NCBI GenBank assembly: GCA_919902965.1
Contig: CAKKSJ010000291.1
Span: 1 to 10,673 of the forward strand
Direction: 5' to 3'
Origin: Burkholderiales bacterium
GTDB lineage: Bacteria; Pseudomonadota; Gammaproteobacteria; Burkholderiales; SG8-39
Length of the DNA: 10,673 nucleotides
The notes under the pieces are model-generated. The model ran no database searches, was not told the origin of the DNA, and saw only the letters and a program-made list of their open reading frames with translations. Positions 5,783-10,673 of the stretch are shown piece by piece. Each line of letters begins with the position of its first letter. The stretch's first letter is position 1. The position numbers and the translations under genes are program-made.

Positions 5783-6886
5783 ATGTCCAATATTGCCAGC
5801 CCCCTGAAGCTCAAACAAAGCAGCCCACAGCTTCCCGTCTCCTGGTATTTCGACCAGCAGATGCTCGAACTCGAGCAAAAACTGCTGTTCGAGAACGGCC
5901 CGGGCTACGTCGGCCATGAACTGATGGCGCCCAACCCCGGCGACTATCAGAGCCTCGCGTGGATGGACCATGCCAAGCTGTTGATTCGCAACGAGCAGGG
6001 CGTGGAACTCCTGTCCAACGTCTGTCGCCACCGCCAGGCGGTCATGCTGGAAGGTCGCGGCAACGCGCGCAACATCGTCTGTCCCCTGCACCGCTGGACC
6101 TATGACACCCAGGGCGCCTTGCTGGGCGCGCCCCATTTTCCGGACAATCCCTGCCTCAATTTACACAAGACACCCTTGCAGAACTGGAACGGGCTGCTGT
6201 TTGCGGGCAAGCGTAATATCGCCCAGGATCTGGGCGGACTGCGCGAGCGCTCGGATCTGGATTTCTCCGGCTACATGCTCGACCGGGTGCATATCCACGA
6301 GTGCAATTACAACTGGAAGACCTTCATCGAGGTCTACCTGGAGGACTATCACGTCGCGCCCTTCCATCCAGGCCTGGGCAATTTCGTCACTTGCGACGAC
6401 CTTGAGTGGCAGTTCGGCCTGCGTCACTCGGTGCAAACCGTGGGCATCAACAAGCGCCTGTCCAAGCCCGGCACCGCGACGTATGCGCGCTGGCACCAGG
6501 CGGTGCTCGACTACTACCAGGGCGAGATTCCACCCCACGGGGCGATCTGGCTCACGCTTTATCCAAACATCATGATCGAGTGGTATCCGCATGTGCTGGT
6601 GGTGAGCACGCTGCACCCGCGCGGACCCCAGTCGACCACCAATGTGGTCGAGTTCTACTACCCCGAAGACGTGGTCCTGTTCGAGCGTGAATTCGTCGAA
6701 GCCGAGCAGGCGGCGTACTGGGAGACAGCGATCGAGGATGACGAGATTGCGCTGCGCATGGACCGCGGCCGCAAGGCGCTGATGCTGCAGGGCATGAGCC
6801 AGGCCGGTCCGTACCAGTCGCCAATGGAAGACGGCATGCTGCATTTTCACGAATACCTGCGGCGCGAACTGGGGAAGCCGGCCTGA
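5783..6886 (+). CDS. Rieske [2Fe-2S] aromatic ring-hydroxylating-type oxygenase, alpha subunit
   Basis: This 367-residue protein has the two-domain layout of Rieske non-haem iron oxygenases. The [2Fe-2S] ligands are Cys81 and His83 (CRHR) and Cys100 and His103 (CPLHRW). In the catalytic domain, NYNWKTFIEVYLEDYHVAPFHP (175-196) provides iron ligands His190 and His195. The third ligand is probably Asp319, in EDDEIALRMDRG. At the position three residues before the first iron His, where naphthalene dioxygenase has a bridging Asp, this protein has Glu187, as in the carnitine/stachydrine-type monooxygenases. No beta subunit, ferredoxin or reductase gene is adjacent, so electrons must come from a partner encoded elsewhere. 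The ATG has a good ribosome binding site (GAGG at 5772). The gene diverges from the isoprenoid operon. Substrate is unknown; calling it a ring dioxygenase would be premature. Confidence 0.92.
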   Translation: MSNIASPLKLKQSSPQLPVSWYFDQQMLELEQKLLFENGPGYVGHELMAPNPGDYQSLAWMDHAKLLIRNEQGVELLSNVCRHRQAVMLEGRGNARNIVCPLHRWTYDTQGALLGAPHFPDNPCLNLHKTPLQNWNGLLFAGKRNIAQDLGGLRERSDLDFSGYMLDRVHIHECNYNWKTFIEVYLEDYHVAPFHPGLGNFVTCDDLEWQFGLRHSVQTVGINKRLSKPGTATYARWHQAVLDYYQGEIPPHGAIWLTLYPNIMIEWYPHVLVVSTLHPRGPQSTTNVVEFYYPEDVVLFEREFVEAEQAAYWETAIEDDEIALRMDRGRKALMLQGMSQAGPYQSPMEDGMLHFHEYLRRELGKPA

Positions 6887-6929
6887 ACCCCCTGCAAGAA
6901 TCAAGCCGGCCTTGCACCATCGGCCGCGC

Positions 6930-6958
6930 TATAGTGCGTACGCATTCAAACAACGGAG
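6930..6958 (+). promoter_or_regulatory. Possible -10 box and ribosome binding site of the STAS-sseA-thyA-folA run
   Basis: The 79-base gap after the Rieske gene contains TATAGT (6930-6935, five of six to the -10 consensus), but nothing convincing at the -35 position. TTGCAC at 6912 is only 12 bases away. The ribosome binding site GGAG at 6955-6958 lies seven bases before the ATG at 6966 and fixes that start over the ATG at 6912 in the same frame. A weak stem, TGCAAG (6893-6898) with CTTGCA (6911-6916), lies upstream without a T-run. Confidence 0.3.
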
Positions 6959-6965
6959 TACATCC

Positions 6966-7325
6966 ATGATCGCCATCGATTACAGCGGCAAGCTGGTCAC
7001 CGTGACCGTGCTCGGCGAGTTCGTGCTCGCCGACTACAAGGAGTTCGAGGACATGGTGCGCGCCACACTTGCGCCCGGCGGCAAGCTCAGCCTGCTGTTC
7101 GACCTGCGCCAGATGGCCGGTTTCACGCTGGACGTGGCCTGGGAGGACATCAAGTACACGCGCAGCCATCCCAATGACTTCGACAAAATCGCCGTCGTGA
7201 CCCGCAGCGAGTGGGTGATCTGGAGTGCCTGGCTGTCGCTAATGTTTACCAACGCGGAACTGCAGGTGTTCGACGACGACCTGGAAGCGCGCGGCTGGCT
7301 GGAACAGGAAACTTCGGGAGAGTGA
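6966..7325 (+). CDS. SpoIIAA-like STAS/SEC14-fold small protein
   Basis: This 119-residue soluble protein begins MIAIDYSGKLVTVTVLGEF, a beta-hairpin start followed by a helix (LADYKEFEDMVRATL). Then come the strand LSLLFDLRQMAGF (41-53), the strand FDKIAVVTRSEW (72-83), a helix (WSAWLSLMFT) and VFDDDLEARGWLEQ (101-114). This pattern is that of the SpoIIAA-like family (STAS/SEC14-type fold, formerly DUF3478). I do not see the conserved phosphorylatable Ser of true anti-sigma-factor antagonists, so a partner-switching role is not supported. Family members are widespread and mostly of unknown function. Its stop is five bases from the sseA start, so it is very likely co-transcribed with sseA, thyA and folA. 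Confidence 0.75.
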   Translation: MIAIDYSGKLVTVTVLGEFVLADYKEFEDMVRATLAPGGKLSLLFDLRQMAGFTLDVAWEDIKYTRSHPNDFDKIAVVTRSEWVIWSAWLSLMFTNAELQVFDDDLEARGWLEQETSGE

Positions 7326-7330
7326 AGGAC

Positions 7331-8173
7331 ATGGCATATACCACGCGGATCAGTACCGGGGAGCTTGCCGCACACCTTGACGATCCGGCGTGGGTGGTGT
7401 TCGACTGCCGCCACGATCTAGCCAAACCGGATTCCGGCGCGCAAGAGTATGCAAAGTCGCATATTCCGGGCGCGCGTTTCCTGCATCTGGACCGCGATCT
7501 CGCGGCGCCGCCCAGCGGGAAAAACGGCCGCCATCCGCTGCCCGATGCGGACGCGTTCATGCGCACGCTTGCAGCCGCAGGCGTGGATGCGGGCAAACAG
7601 GTGCTTGTCTATGACGCAAAATTCGGGGTCTATGCCTCGCGGCTGTGGTGGATGCTGCGCTGGCTGGGGCACGACAAGGTGGCCGTGCTCGACGGCGGCT
7701 ATGTCAAGTGGGTGAAGGAGTCGCGGCCGCTGAGCGACAACCTGCCGCAGGCAGCGCCTGCCCACTTCAGCGGTCGGCCGCGCGCCGCGACGCTTGACGC
7801 CGACGAGGTGCAGCGGGGACTTGGCCGGCCTGGCCGCGTCATTATCGACGCGCGCTCGCCGGATCGTTTCCGCGGCGAGAACGAAACCTTGGATCCGCTC
7901 GGCGGGCGCATCCCCGGCTCGGTCAACCGCTTTTATCGCGACAACCTCGATGCCAGCGGCTGCTTCAAGCCGGCGGGCGAACTGCGCCAGGCATTCTCCG
8001 CGCTGCTCGGCGCGCTGCCGCCGGAAGCCAGCGTGCATTCCTGCGGCTCCGGCGTGTCGGCCTGCCACAACCTGCTGGCGATGGAAATCGCGGAACTTTC
8101 CGGTTCGCGCCTGTATCCCGGCTCCTGGAGCGAGTGGTGCAGCGACCCTGCCCGCCCAATGGAAAAAGGCTGA
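7331..8173 (+). CDS. sseA: 3-mercaptopyruvate sulfurtransferase-type rhodanese
   Basis: This 280-residue tandem rhodanese has two homologous domains. The N-terminal one (about 1-130) is inactive and contains EYAKSHIPGARFLHLD and VLVYDAKFGVYASRLWWMLRWLG. The C-terminal one has the active-site loop around Cys238, CGSGVSAC. In this superfamily CGSGV(T/S)A indicates 3-mercaptopyruvate sulfurtransferase (SseA), whereas thiosulfate sulfurtransferases have CRKGVTA. It therefore probably moves sulfur from 3-mercaptopyruvate to cyanide, thiols or thioredoxin. The C-terminal GSWSEW motif (264-269) is typical, and length equals that of E. coli SseA within a residue. It starts five bases after the STAS gene stop, and its TGA overlaps the first ATG of thyA as TGATG. 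Activity with thiosulfate cannot be excluded from sequence. Confidence 0.9.
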   Translation: MAYTTRISTGELAAHLDDPAWVVFDCRHDLAKPDSGAQEYAKSHIPGARFLHLDRDLAAPPSGKNGRHPLPDADAFMRTLAAAGVDAGKQVLVYDAKFGVYASRLWWMLRWLGHDKVAVLDGGYVKWVKESRPLSDNLPQAAPAHFSGRPRAATLDADEVQRGLGRPGRVIIDARSPDRFRGENETLDPLGGRIPGSVNRFYRDNLDASGCFKPAGELRQAFSALLGALPPEASVHSCGSGVSACHNLLAMEIAELSGSRLYPGSWSEWCSDPARPMEKG

Positions 8174-8994
8174 TGGCGGGAAGCATGAGCGCCCTCCATC
8201 CGGAACAGCAGTACCTCGACCTGGTGCGCCACGTGATGGAGCAGGGCGCGAAAAAAAGCGACCGCACCGGCACCGGCACGCTGTCGGTGTTCGGCTGGCA
8301 GATGCGCTACCCGCTGGTGCCTTTTCCCCTGCTCACCACCAAGAAGCTGCACCTGAAATCGATCATCCACGAACTGCTGTGGTTCCTGCAGGGAGACACC
8401 AACGTGCGCTACCTGCGGGAGCACGGCGTAAGCATCTGGGATGAGTGGGCCGACGCCGACGGAGACCTGGGACCGGTCTACGGTCACCAATGGCGCAAAT
8501 GGAAAACGCCCGACGGGCGCGAAATCGACCAGATCGCGCAACTGATCAACGGTATCAAAAATAATCCGGATTCGCGCCGCCACATGGTCAGCGCCTGGAA
8601 CCCGGCCGATATCGAGCGCATGAAACTTCCGCCCTGCCACGCGCTGTTCCAGTTTTATGTCGCCGAGGGCAAACTTTCCTGCCAGCTCTATCAGAGAAGC
8701 GCCGACCTGTTTCTCGGCGTGCCCTTCAATATCGCCTCCTACGCCCTGCTCGCCCTGATGGTGGCGCAGGTATGCGAACTGCAGCCGGGTGAATTCGTGC
8801 ATACCCTCGGCGACGCGCACCTGTACCTCAACCACCTCGATCAGGCGCGCGAACAACTGGCCCGCACACCGCGGGCGTTCCCGCTGATGCGGATCAACCC
8901 GGCGGTAAACGATATATTCGGCTTCCGCTACGAAGACTTCAGCCTGGAAGGCTACGATCCCCATCCTGCCATCAAAGCGCCGATCGCCGTATGA
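8173..8994 (+). CDS. thyA: Thymidylate synthase
   Basis: This 273-residue ThyA methylates dUMP to dTMP using 5,10-methylene-tetrahydrofolate, which is oxidised to dihydrofolate. Conserved elements: DRTGTGTLSVFG (30-41, phosphate-binding Arg31); SIIHELLWFLQGDTN (63-77); WDEWAD (89-94); DLGPVYGHQWR (98-108); SRRHMVSAWN (134-143, the Arg pair that holds phosphate from the other subunit); catalytic Cys155 in LPPCHALFQFYV; QLYQRSADLFLGVPFNIASY, with Asn186 selecting dUMP; and DAHLYLNH (214-221). It ends GYDPHPAIKAPIAV, the usual terminus. The ATG at 8173 overlaps the sseA stop (TGATG). A second in-frame ATG at 8185 gives MSALHPEQQYLDL and is equally possible. One residue is missing relative to E. 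coli in the loop before FPLLTTKK. The end overlaps a mini-ORF that leads to folA. Confidence 0.97.
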   Translation: MAGSMSALHPEQQYLDLVRHVMEQGAKKSDRTGTGTLSVFGWQMRYPLVPFPLLTTKKLHLKSIIHELLWFLQGDTNVRYLREHGVSIWDEWADADGDLGPVYGHQWRKWKTPDGREIDQIAQLINGIKNNPDSRRHMVSAWNPADIERMKLPPCHALFQFYVAEGKLSCQLYQRSADLFLGVPFNIASYALLALMVAQVCELQPGEFVHTLGDAHLYLNHLDQAREQLARTPRAFPLMRINPAVNDIFGFRYEDFSLEGYDPHPAIKAPIAV

Positions 8995-9020
8995 ACGCAC
9001 GCGCCGCGCCGCTGCAGTAG
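8991..9020 (+). CDS. Nine-codon mini-ORF bridging thyA and folA (candidate coupling ORF)
   Basis: ATGAACGCACGCG... encodes MNARAAPLQ followed by TAG at 9018-9020. Its ATG overlaps the thyA stop as ATGA (8991-8994), and its TAG overlaps the GTG start of folA as TAGTG (9018-9022). Both junctions are classic termination-reinitiation geometries, and neither start has a good ribosome binding site. It could pass ribosomes from thyA to folA, or be a frameshifted remnant of an older folA start. Expression is not shown. Confidence 0.3.
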   Translation: MNARAAPLQ

Positions 9021-9553
9021 TGTCGACGAACAATCCTTCCGCCAAGGCCACGGCGCAAGCGGCTACGCGCATCTGCCTCATCGCCGCTCTGGCGGCGAAC
9101 CGCGTCATCGGCAGAAACAATGCCCTGCCCTGGCAGTTGCCCGCAGACCTGAGGCGCTTCAAGGCCCTGACCATGGGCCATCCGGTGGTAATGGGCCGCA
9201 AGACCTACGAATCCATAGGCAAACCCCTGCCCGGACGACGCAACCTGGTGATCACCCGCAAGCACGAATACCGCGCGCCCGGATGCGATGTGGTCCACTC
9301 GCTGGACGCCGCGCTTGCAGCCTGCCGCGGCGCGCAGGCGGTGTTTGTCATCGGCGGCGCCGAGTTGTACCGCGAGTCTTTGCCGCGCGCGCACTGCCTC
9401 GAGTTCACCGAAATCCATGCCGAATTCGAGGGCGATGCCAGCTTCCCTGAATTCTCCCTGGCGCAGTGGCGCGAAACCGCGCGCGAAATTCACCCCGCTG
9501 GCGCCGGCGTCCCGTTCCGTTACGATTTCGTACGTTATGAACGCCAGGTTTGA
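9020..9553 (+). CDS. folA: Dihydrofolate reductase
   Basis: This 177-residue NADPH-dependent enzyme reduces dihydrofolate, the ThyA by-product, to tetrahydrofolate; it is the trimethoprim target. The core starts at ICLIAALAANRVIGRNNALPW (18-38). Asp43 in PADLRRFKAL is the active-site acid (Asp27 in E. coli). VVMGRKTYESIGKPLPGRRN (56-75) and VFVIGGAELY (108-117) are the NADPH-binding elements. The C-terminus FRYDFVRYER is typical. The only usable start codon is GTG at 9020, which leaves a 17-residue polar N-terminal extension (STNNPSAKATAQAATR) absent from most DHFRs. No ribosome binding site precedes it. The gene follows thyA by 25 bases, filled by a mini-ORF, and converges with the thioesterase gene with four bases between the stops. 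Confidence 0.95.
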   Translation: MSTNNPSAKATAQAATRICLIAALAANRVIGRNNALPWQLPADLRRFKALTMGHPVVMGRKTYESIGKPLPGRRNLVITRKHEYRAPGCDVVHSLDAALAACRGAQAVFVIGGAELYRESLPRAHCLEFTEIHAEFEGDASFPEFSLAQWRETAREIHPAGAGVPFRYDFVRYERQV

Positions 9554-9557
9554 GCGT

Positions 9558-10040
9558 TCAATCGGCCTGTGGACGATCCGGACGGTCCGCCAGGCGGATC
9601 AAGGTCGCCAGGCCGCAAGCGCATAACAGCTGTTCCTCGCCCTTTGCCGCCATCACCTCGAATTCGCAGACGGTGAGCGTGCGGCCGCTTTTCTTCACTC
9701 CGGCGACAGCCAGCAATCTGTCGCCGGCGGCGGGCGACACAAAATTGATTTTGTACTCGACGGACAGGACCGAGTCCTGCGCCCCGAACAGGCTATAGGC
9801 AGCGTAGCCGCAGGCGGTATCCGCGATCGCGCTGGTGAAGCCACCATGAAACAGGCCGTGCTGCTGCGCCAGATCGTCGCGGAATGGCAGCTCGATTTCA
9901 CAATAGCCGGCCTCGAGCCGTCCCATGCGCGCGCCTATCAGGCGCATCGCCGTCTGGCGCGCGAAACTGTCGCGCACACGCGCTTCGAAATCCCCGTCCA
10001 CCGCCTTGAATGCCCGCGCCATATTCGCCTGTTTGCCCAT
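9558..10040 (-). CDS. PaaI-family hotdog thioesterase
   Basis: This is a single-domain hotdog-fold protein of about 160 residues. The family signature QQHGLFHGGFTSAIADTA (59-76) is present, with HGG at 65-67 and Asp74. After it come GYAAYSLFG, the strand VLSVEYKINFVSPAAGDRLLAVAGV, and GRTLTVCEFEVMA (119-131). These proteins hydrolyse acyl-CoA thioesters (PaaI acts on phenylacetyl-type CoAs), usually as tetramers. No phenylacetate or fatty-acid gene is nearby, so the substrate is unknown. The ATG at 10040 gives MGKQANMARAF. A second ATG at 10022 has a better-placed AGG five bases upstream and may be the true start. A longer open frame runs to 10244 but resembles nothing. The gene is convergent with folA and divergent from the coiled-coil gene. 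Confidence 0.85.
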   Translation of the reverse strand: MGKQANMARAFKAVDGDFEARVRDSFARQTAMRLIGARMGRLEAGYCEIELPFRDDLAQQHGLFHGGFTSAIADTACGYAAYSLFGAQDSVLSVEYKINFVSPAAGDRLLAVAGVKKSGRTLTVCEFEVMAAKGEEQLLCACGLATLIRLADRPDRPQAD

Positions 10041-10128
10041 TGTCAGCCGCCGAAGCTTGAACGACACCCCATTTGTCGCCGCAAAGGTATCACACTCGTC
10101 CGCGTGCCGACGCGAGACCGGGCGCAAT

Positions 10129-10159
10129 ATTATCTGCGCTGCGGGCAGGCGAGTACAAT
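10129..10159. promoter_or_regulatory. Overlapping divergent promoter candidates
   Basis: Minus strand: TTGTAC (10158-10153), an 18-base spacer and GATAAT (10134-10129, five of six) could drive the thioesterase gene with a leader of about 80 nt. Plus strand: TACAAT (10154-10159, five of six) could be the -10 for the coiled-coil gene but has a poor -35. The minus -35 and plus -10 share the same bases, so the two polymerases would compete. The rest of the 185-base gap shows nothing else clear. Confidence 0.28.
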
Positions 10160-10225
10160 GGCGGGCGCTCGCGGCTAAAGGTGCACACGATAGTGAGACT
10201 CGACGGAATACGCGGAGGCAGGCAG

Positions 10226-10465
10226 ATGGACAAGCGAAGAGCATGGCGGGAGCAGGAGCAACAGCTGGTGGAGCGCTGGAACGCGGCCACGCAACGTTAC
10301 AGCGAGGCCCAGGCCGAGGTGGCGCGCCAGCGCCTTCCGCTGGGGGAAGGCGCGCCCAGCGAAGAATGCGTGCGCAGCGAAGAAGCGGCCAGGATAGAAC
10401 TCGAGACCATGCGCAAGCAGGTCGCGCGCATGAAGGTCGAGTTCAGCACCGGCAAGCGCTACTAG
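10226..10465 (+). CDS. Small charged coiled-coil protein of unknown function
   Basis: I do not recognise this 79-residue protein. It starts MDKRRAWREQEQQLVERWN and is rich in Glu, Arg, Gln and Ala, with a heptad-like spacing of hydrophobic residues. It has two probable helices (about 5-36 and 46-72) broken by LPLGEGAPS (37-45), which suggests a helical hairpin. It has no signal peptide, membrane segment or Cys pair beyond a single Cys48. The start is well fixed: GGAGG at 10214-10218 is seven bases before the ATG, the strongest ribosome binding site in the window. The frame is open further upstream but without a comparable site. It ends 12 bases before a 51-base hairpin. It stands alone, so context gives no function; a DNA- or protein-binding adaptor is possible but unsupported. 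Confidence 0.72.
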   Translation: MDKRRAWREQEQQLVERWNAATQRYSEAQAEVARQRLPLGEGAPSEECVRSEEAARIELETMRKQVARMKVEFSTGKRY

Positions 10466-10477
10466 GGTTTCATCCAA

Positions 10478-10528
10478 GATCGCCGATTGCGTACGGACAG
10501 GTTCATCGTCCGTGCGCAATCGGCGATC
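10478..10528 (+). terminator. Long near-perfect hairpin after the coiled-coil gene
   Basis: Two 21-base arms, GATCGCCGATTGCGTACGGAC (10478-10498) and its complement (10508-10528), enclose a 9-base loop. The only non-Watson-Crick position is T10492 opposite G10514, which would be a G-U wobble in RNA. It starts 12 bases after the stop codon, the right place for a terminator. No T-run follows (the next bases are CGCGCGG), so it would be a U-less terminator, an mRNA-end stabiliser, or a mobile palindromic repeat. Confidence 0.5.
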
Positions 10529-10673
10529 CGCGCGGACGGGCCGCCGGACGCGCAAGTGCGGGCGCTGCCGCTCGAAGCATTCCCCGAGATTGACCGAAGC
10601 GGACGATCGACCATTGCACGCTCTGCGCGCCAACCAATGGGATGGACCCCTCCTCACCTAAACGGCATCGAAG
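10529..10673. other. Right-end segment without a recognised gene
   Basis: These 145 bases reach the window edge. The plus frame of the coiled-coil gene stays open after its stop to the end of the window. The segment ending EAFPEIDRSGRSTIARSAR matches nothing I know, and it has no ribosome binding site or convincing start. Minus-strand frames are also open, as is common at this GC content. GGATGGACCCCTCC at 10640-10653 vaguely recalls the repeated 'TGGACCCC' boxes at some IS21-type ends, but no transposase is visible. Confidence 0.25.

Noticed and set aside
6893..6916. TGCAAG and CTTGCA with a 12-base loop after the Rieske gene, considered as its terminator.
   Set aside because: A 6-bp stem, large loop and no T-run; it does not meet the usual form of an intrinsic terminator.
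8134..8172. An upstream in-frame start for thyA inside the end of sseA.
   Set aside because: The added residues (MVQRPCPPNGKRL) have no counterpart in thymidylate synthases; the ATG at 8173 or 8185 fits better.
7933..9201. A 422-codon open frame on the minus strand opposite sseA, thyA and folA.
   Set aside because: Three well-identified genes occupy the other strand. The antisense protein is Arg/Ala/Val-rich with no domain, typical of a shadow frame at high GC.
10466..10673. The coiled-coil gene frame staying open after its TAG to the window end, considered as stop-codon read-through or a split gene.
   Set aside because: The extension runs through the long hairpin, resembles no protein and has no supporting motif; open frames are common at this GC content.

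Overview
The window is about 10.7 kb of GC-rich, densely packed bacterial chromosome. The gene order xseB-ispA-dxs-folE2, with a Rieske oxygenase diverging from it and a yajQ tail nearby, resembles Betaproteobacteria. The protein sequences (Dxs, IspA, ThyA, PaaI-type thioesterase) fit that too. This assignment comes from recognised gene order and protein similarity, not from a database search. I see no rRNA, tRNA, CRISPR array, phage gene or complete insertion sequence.

Layout: (1) Bases 1-1521 hold the 3' end of yajQ, a convergent class-I glutamine amidotransferase, and an exported retropepsin-like aspartic protease. The last two start head to head with almost no spacer. (2) Bases 1570-5531 are a minus-strand operon read xseB > ispA > dxs > folE2: a small exonuclease VII subunit, farnesyl diphosphate synthase, DXP synthase and the type IB GTP cyclohydrolase. 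xseB and ispA overlap by 20 bases. A small hairpin and a separate ribosome binding site lie between dxs and folE2. (3) Bases 5532-5782 are a divergent control region. It holds a near-consensus minus-strand -10 very close to xseB, a plausible plus-strand promoter, and a roughly 170-nt plus-strand leader rich in nested and alternative stems. (4) Bases 5783-9553 are plus-strand genes: a single-component-looking Rieske non-haem iron oxygenase, a SpoIIAA/STAS-like small protein, a mercaptopyruvate-type sulfurtransferase, thyA and folA. The last four are almost seamlessly coupled, including a nine-codon mini-ORF that links thyA to folA. (5) Bases 9558-10673 hold a convergent hotdog thioesterase, a divergent 79-residue coiled-coil protein of unknown function, a 51-base near-perfect hairpin just after its stop, and 145 bases with no recognised gene.

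Functionally, most of the window is housekeeping. ispA and dxs supply isoprenoid precursors. folE2, thyA and folA are three steps of the folate/thymidylate pathway, split between two operons of opposite direction: FolE2 opens pterin synthesis, ThyA oxidises methylene-tetrahydrofolate to dihydrofolate, and FolA re-reduces it. The least explained parts are the structured leader of the Rieske gene, the Rieske enzyme's role (it has Glu where most relatives have Asp at the bridging position), the thyA-folA mini-ORF, and the right-hand hairpin with the coiled-coil gene.
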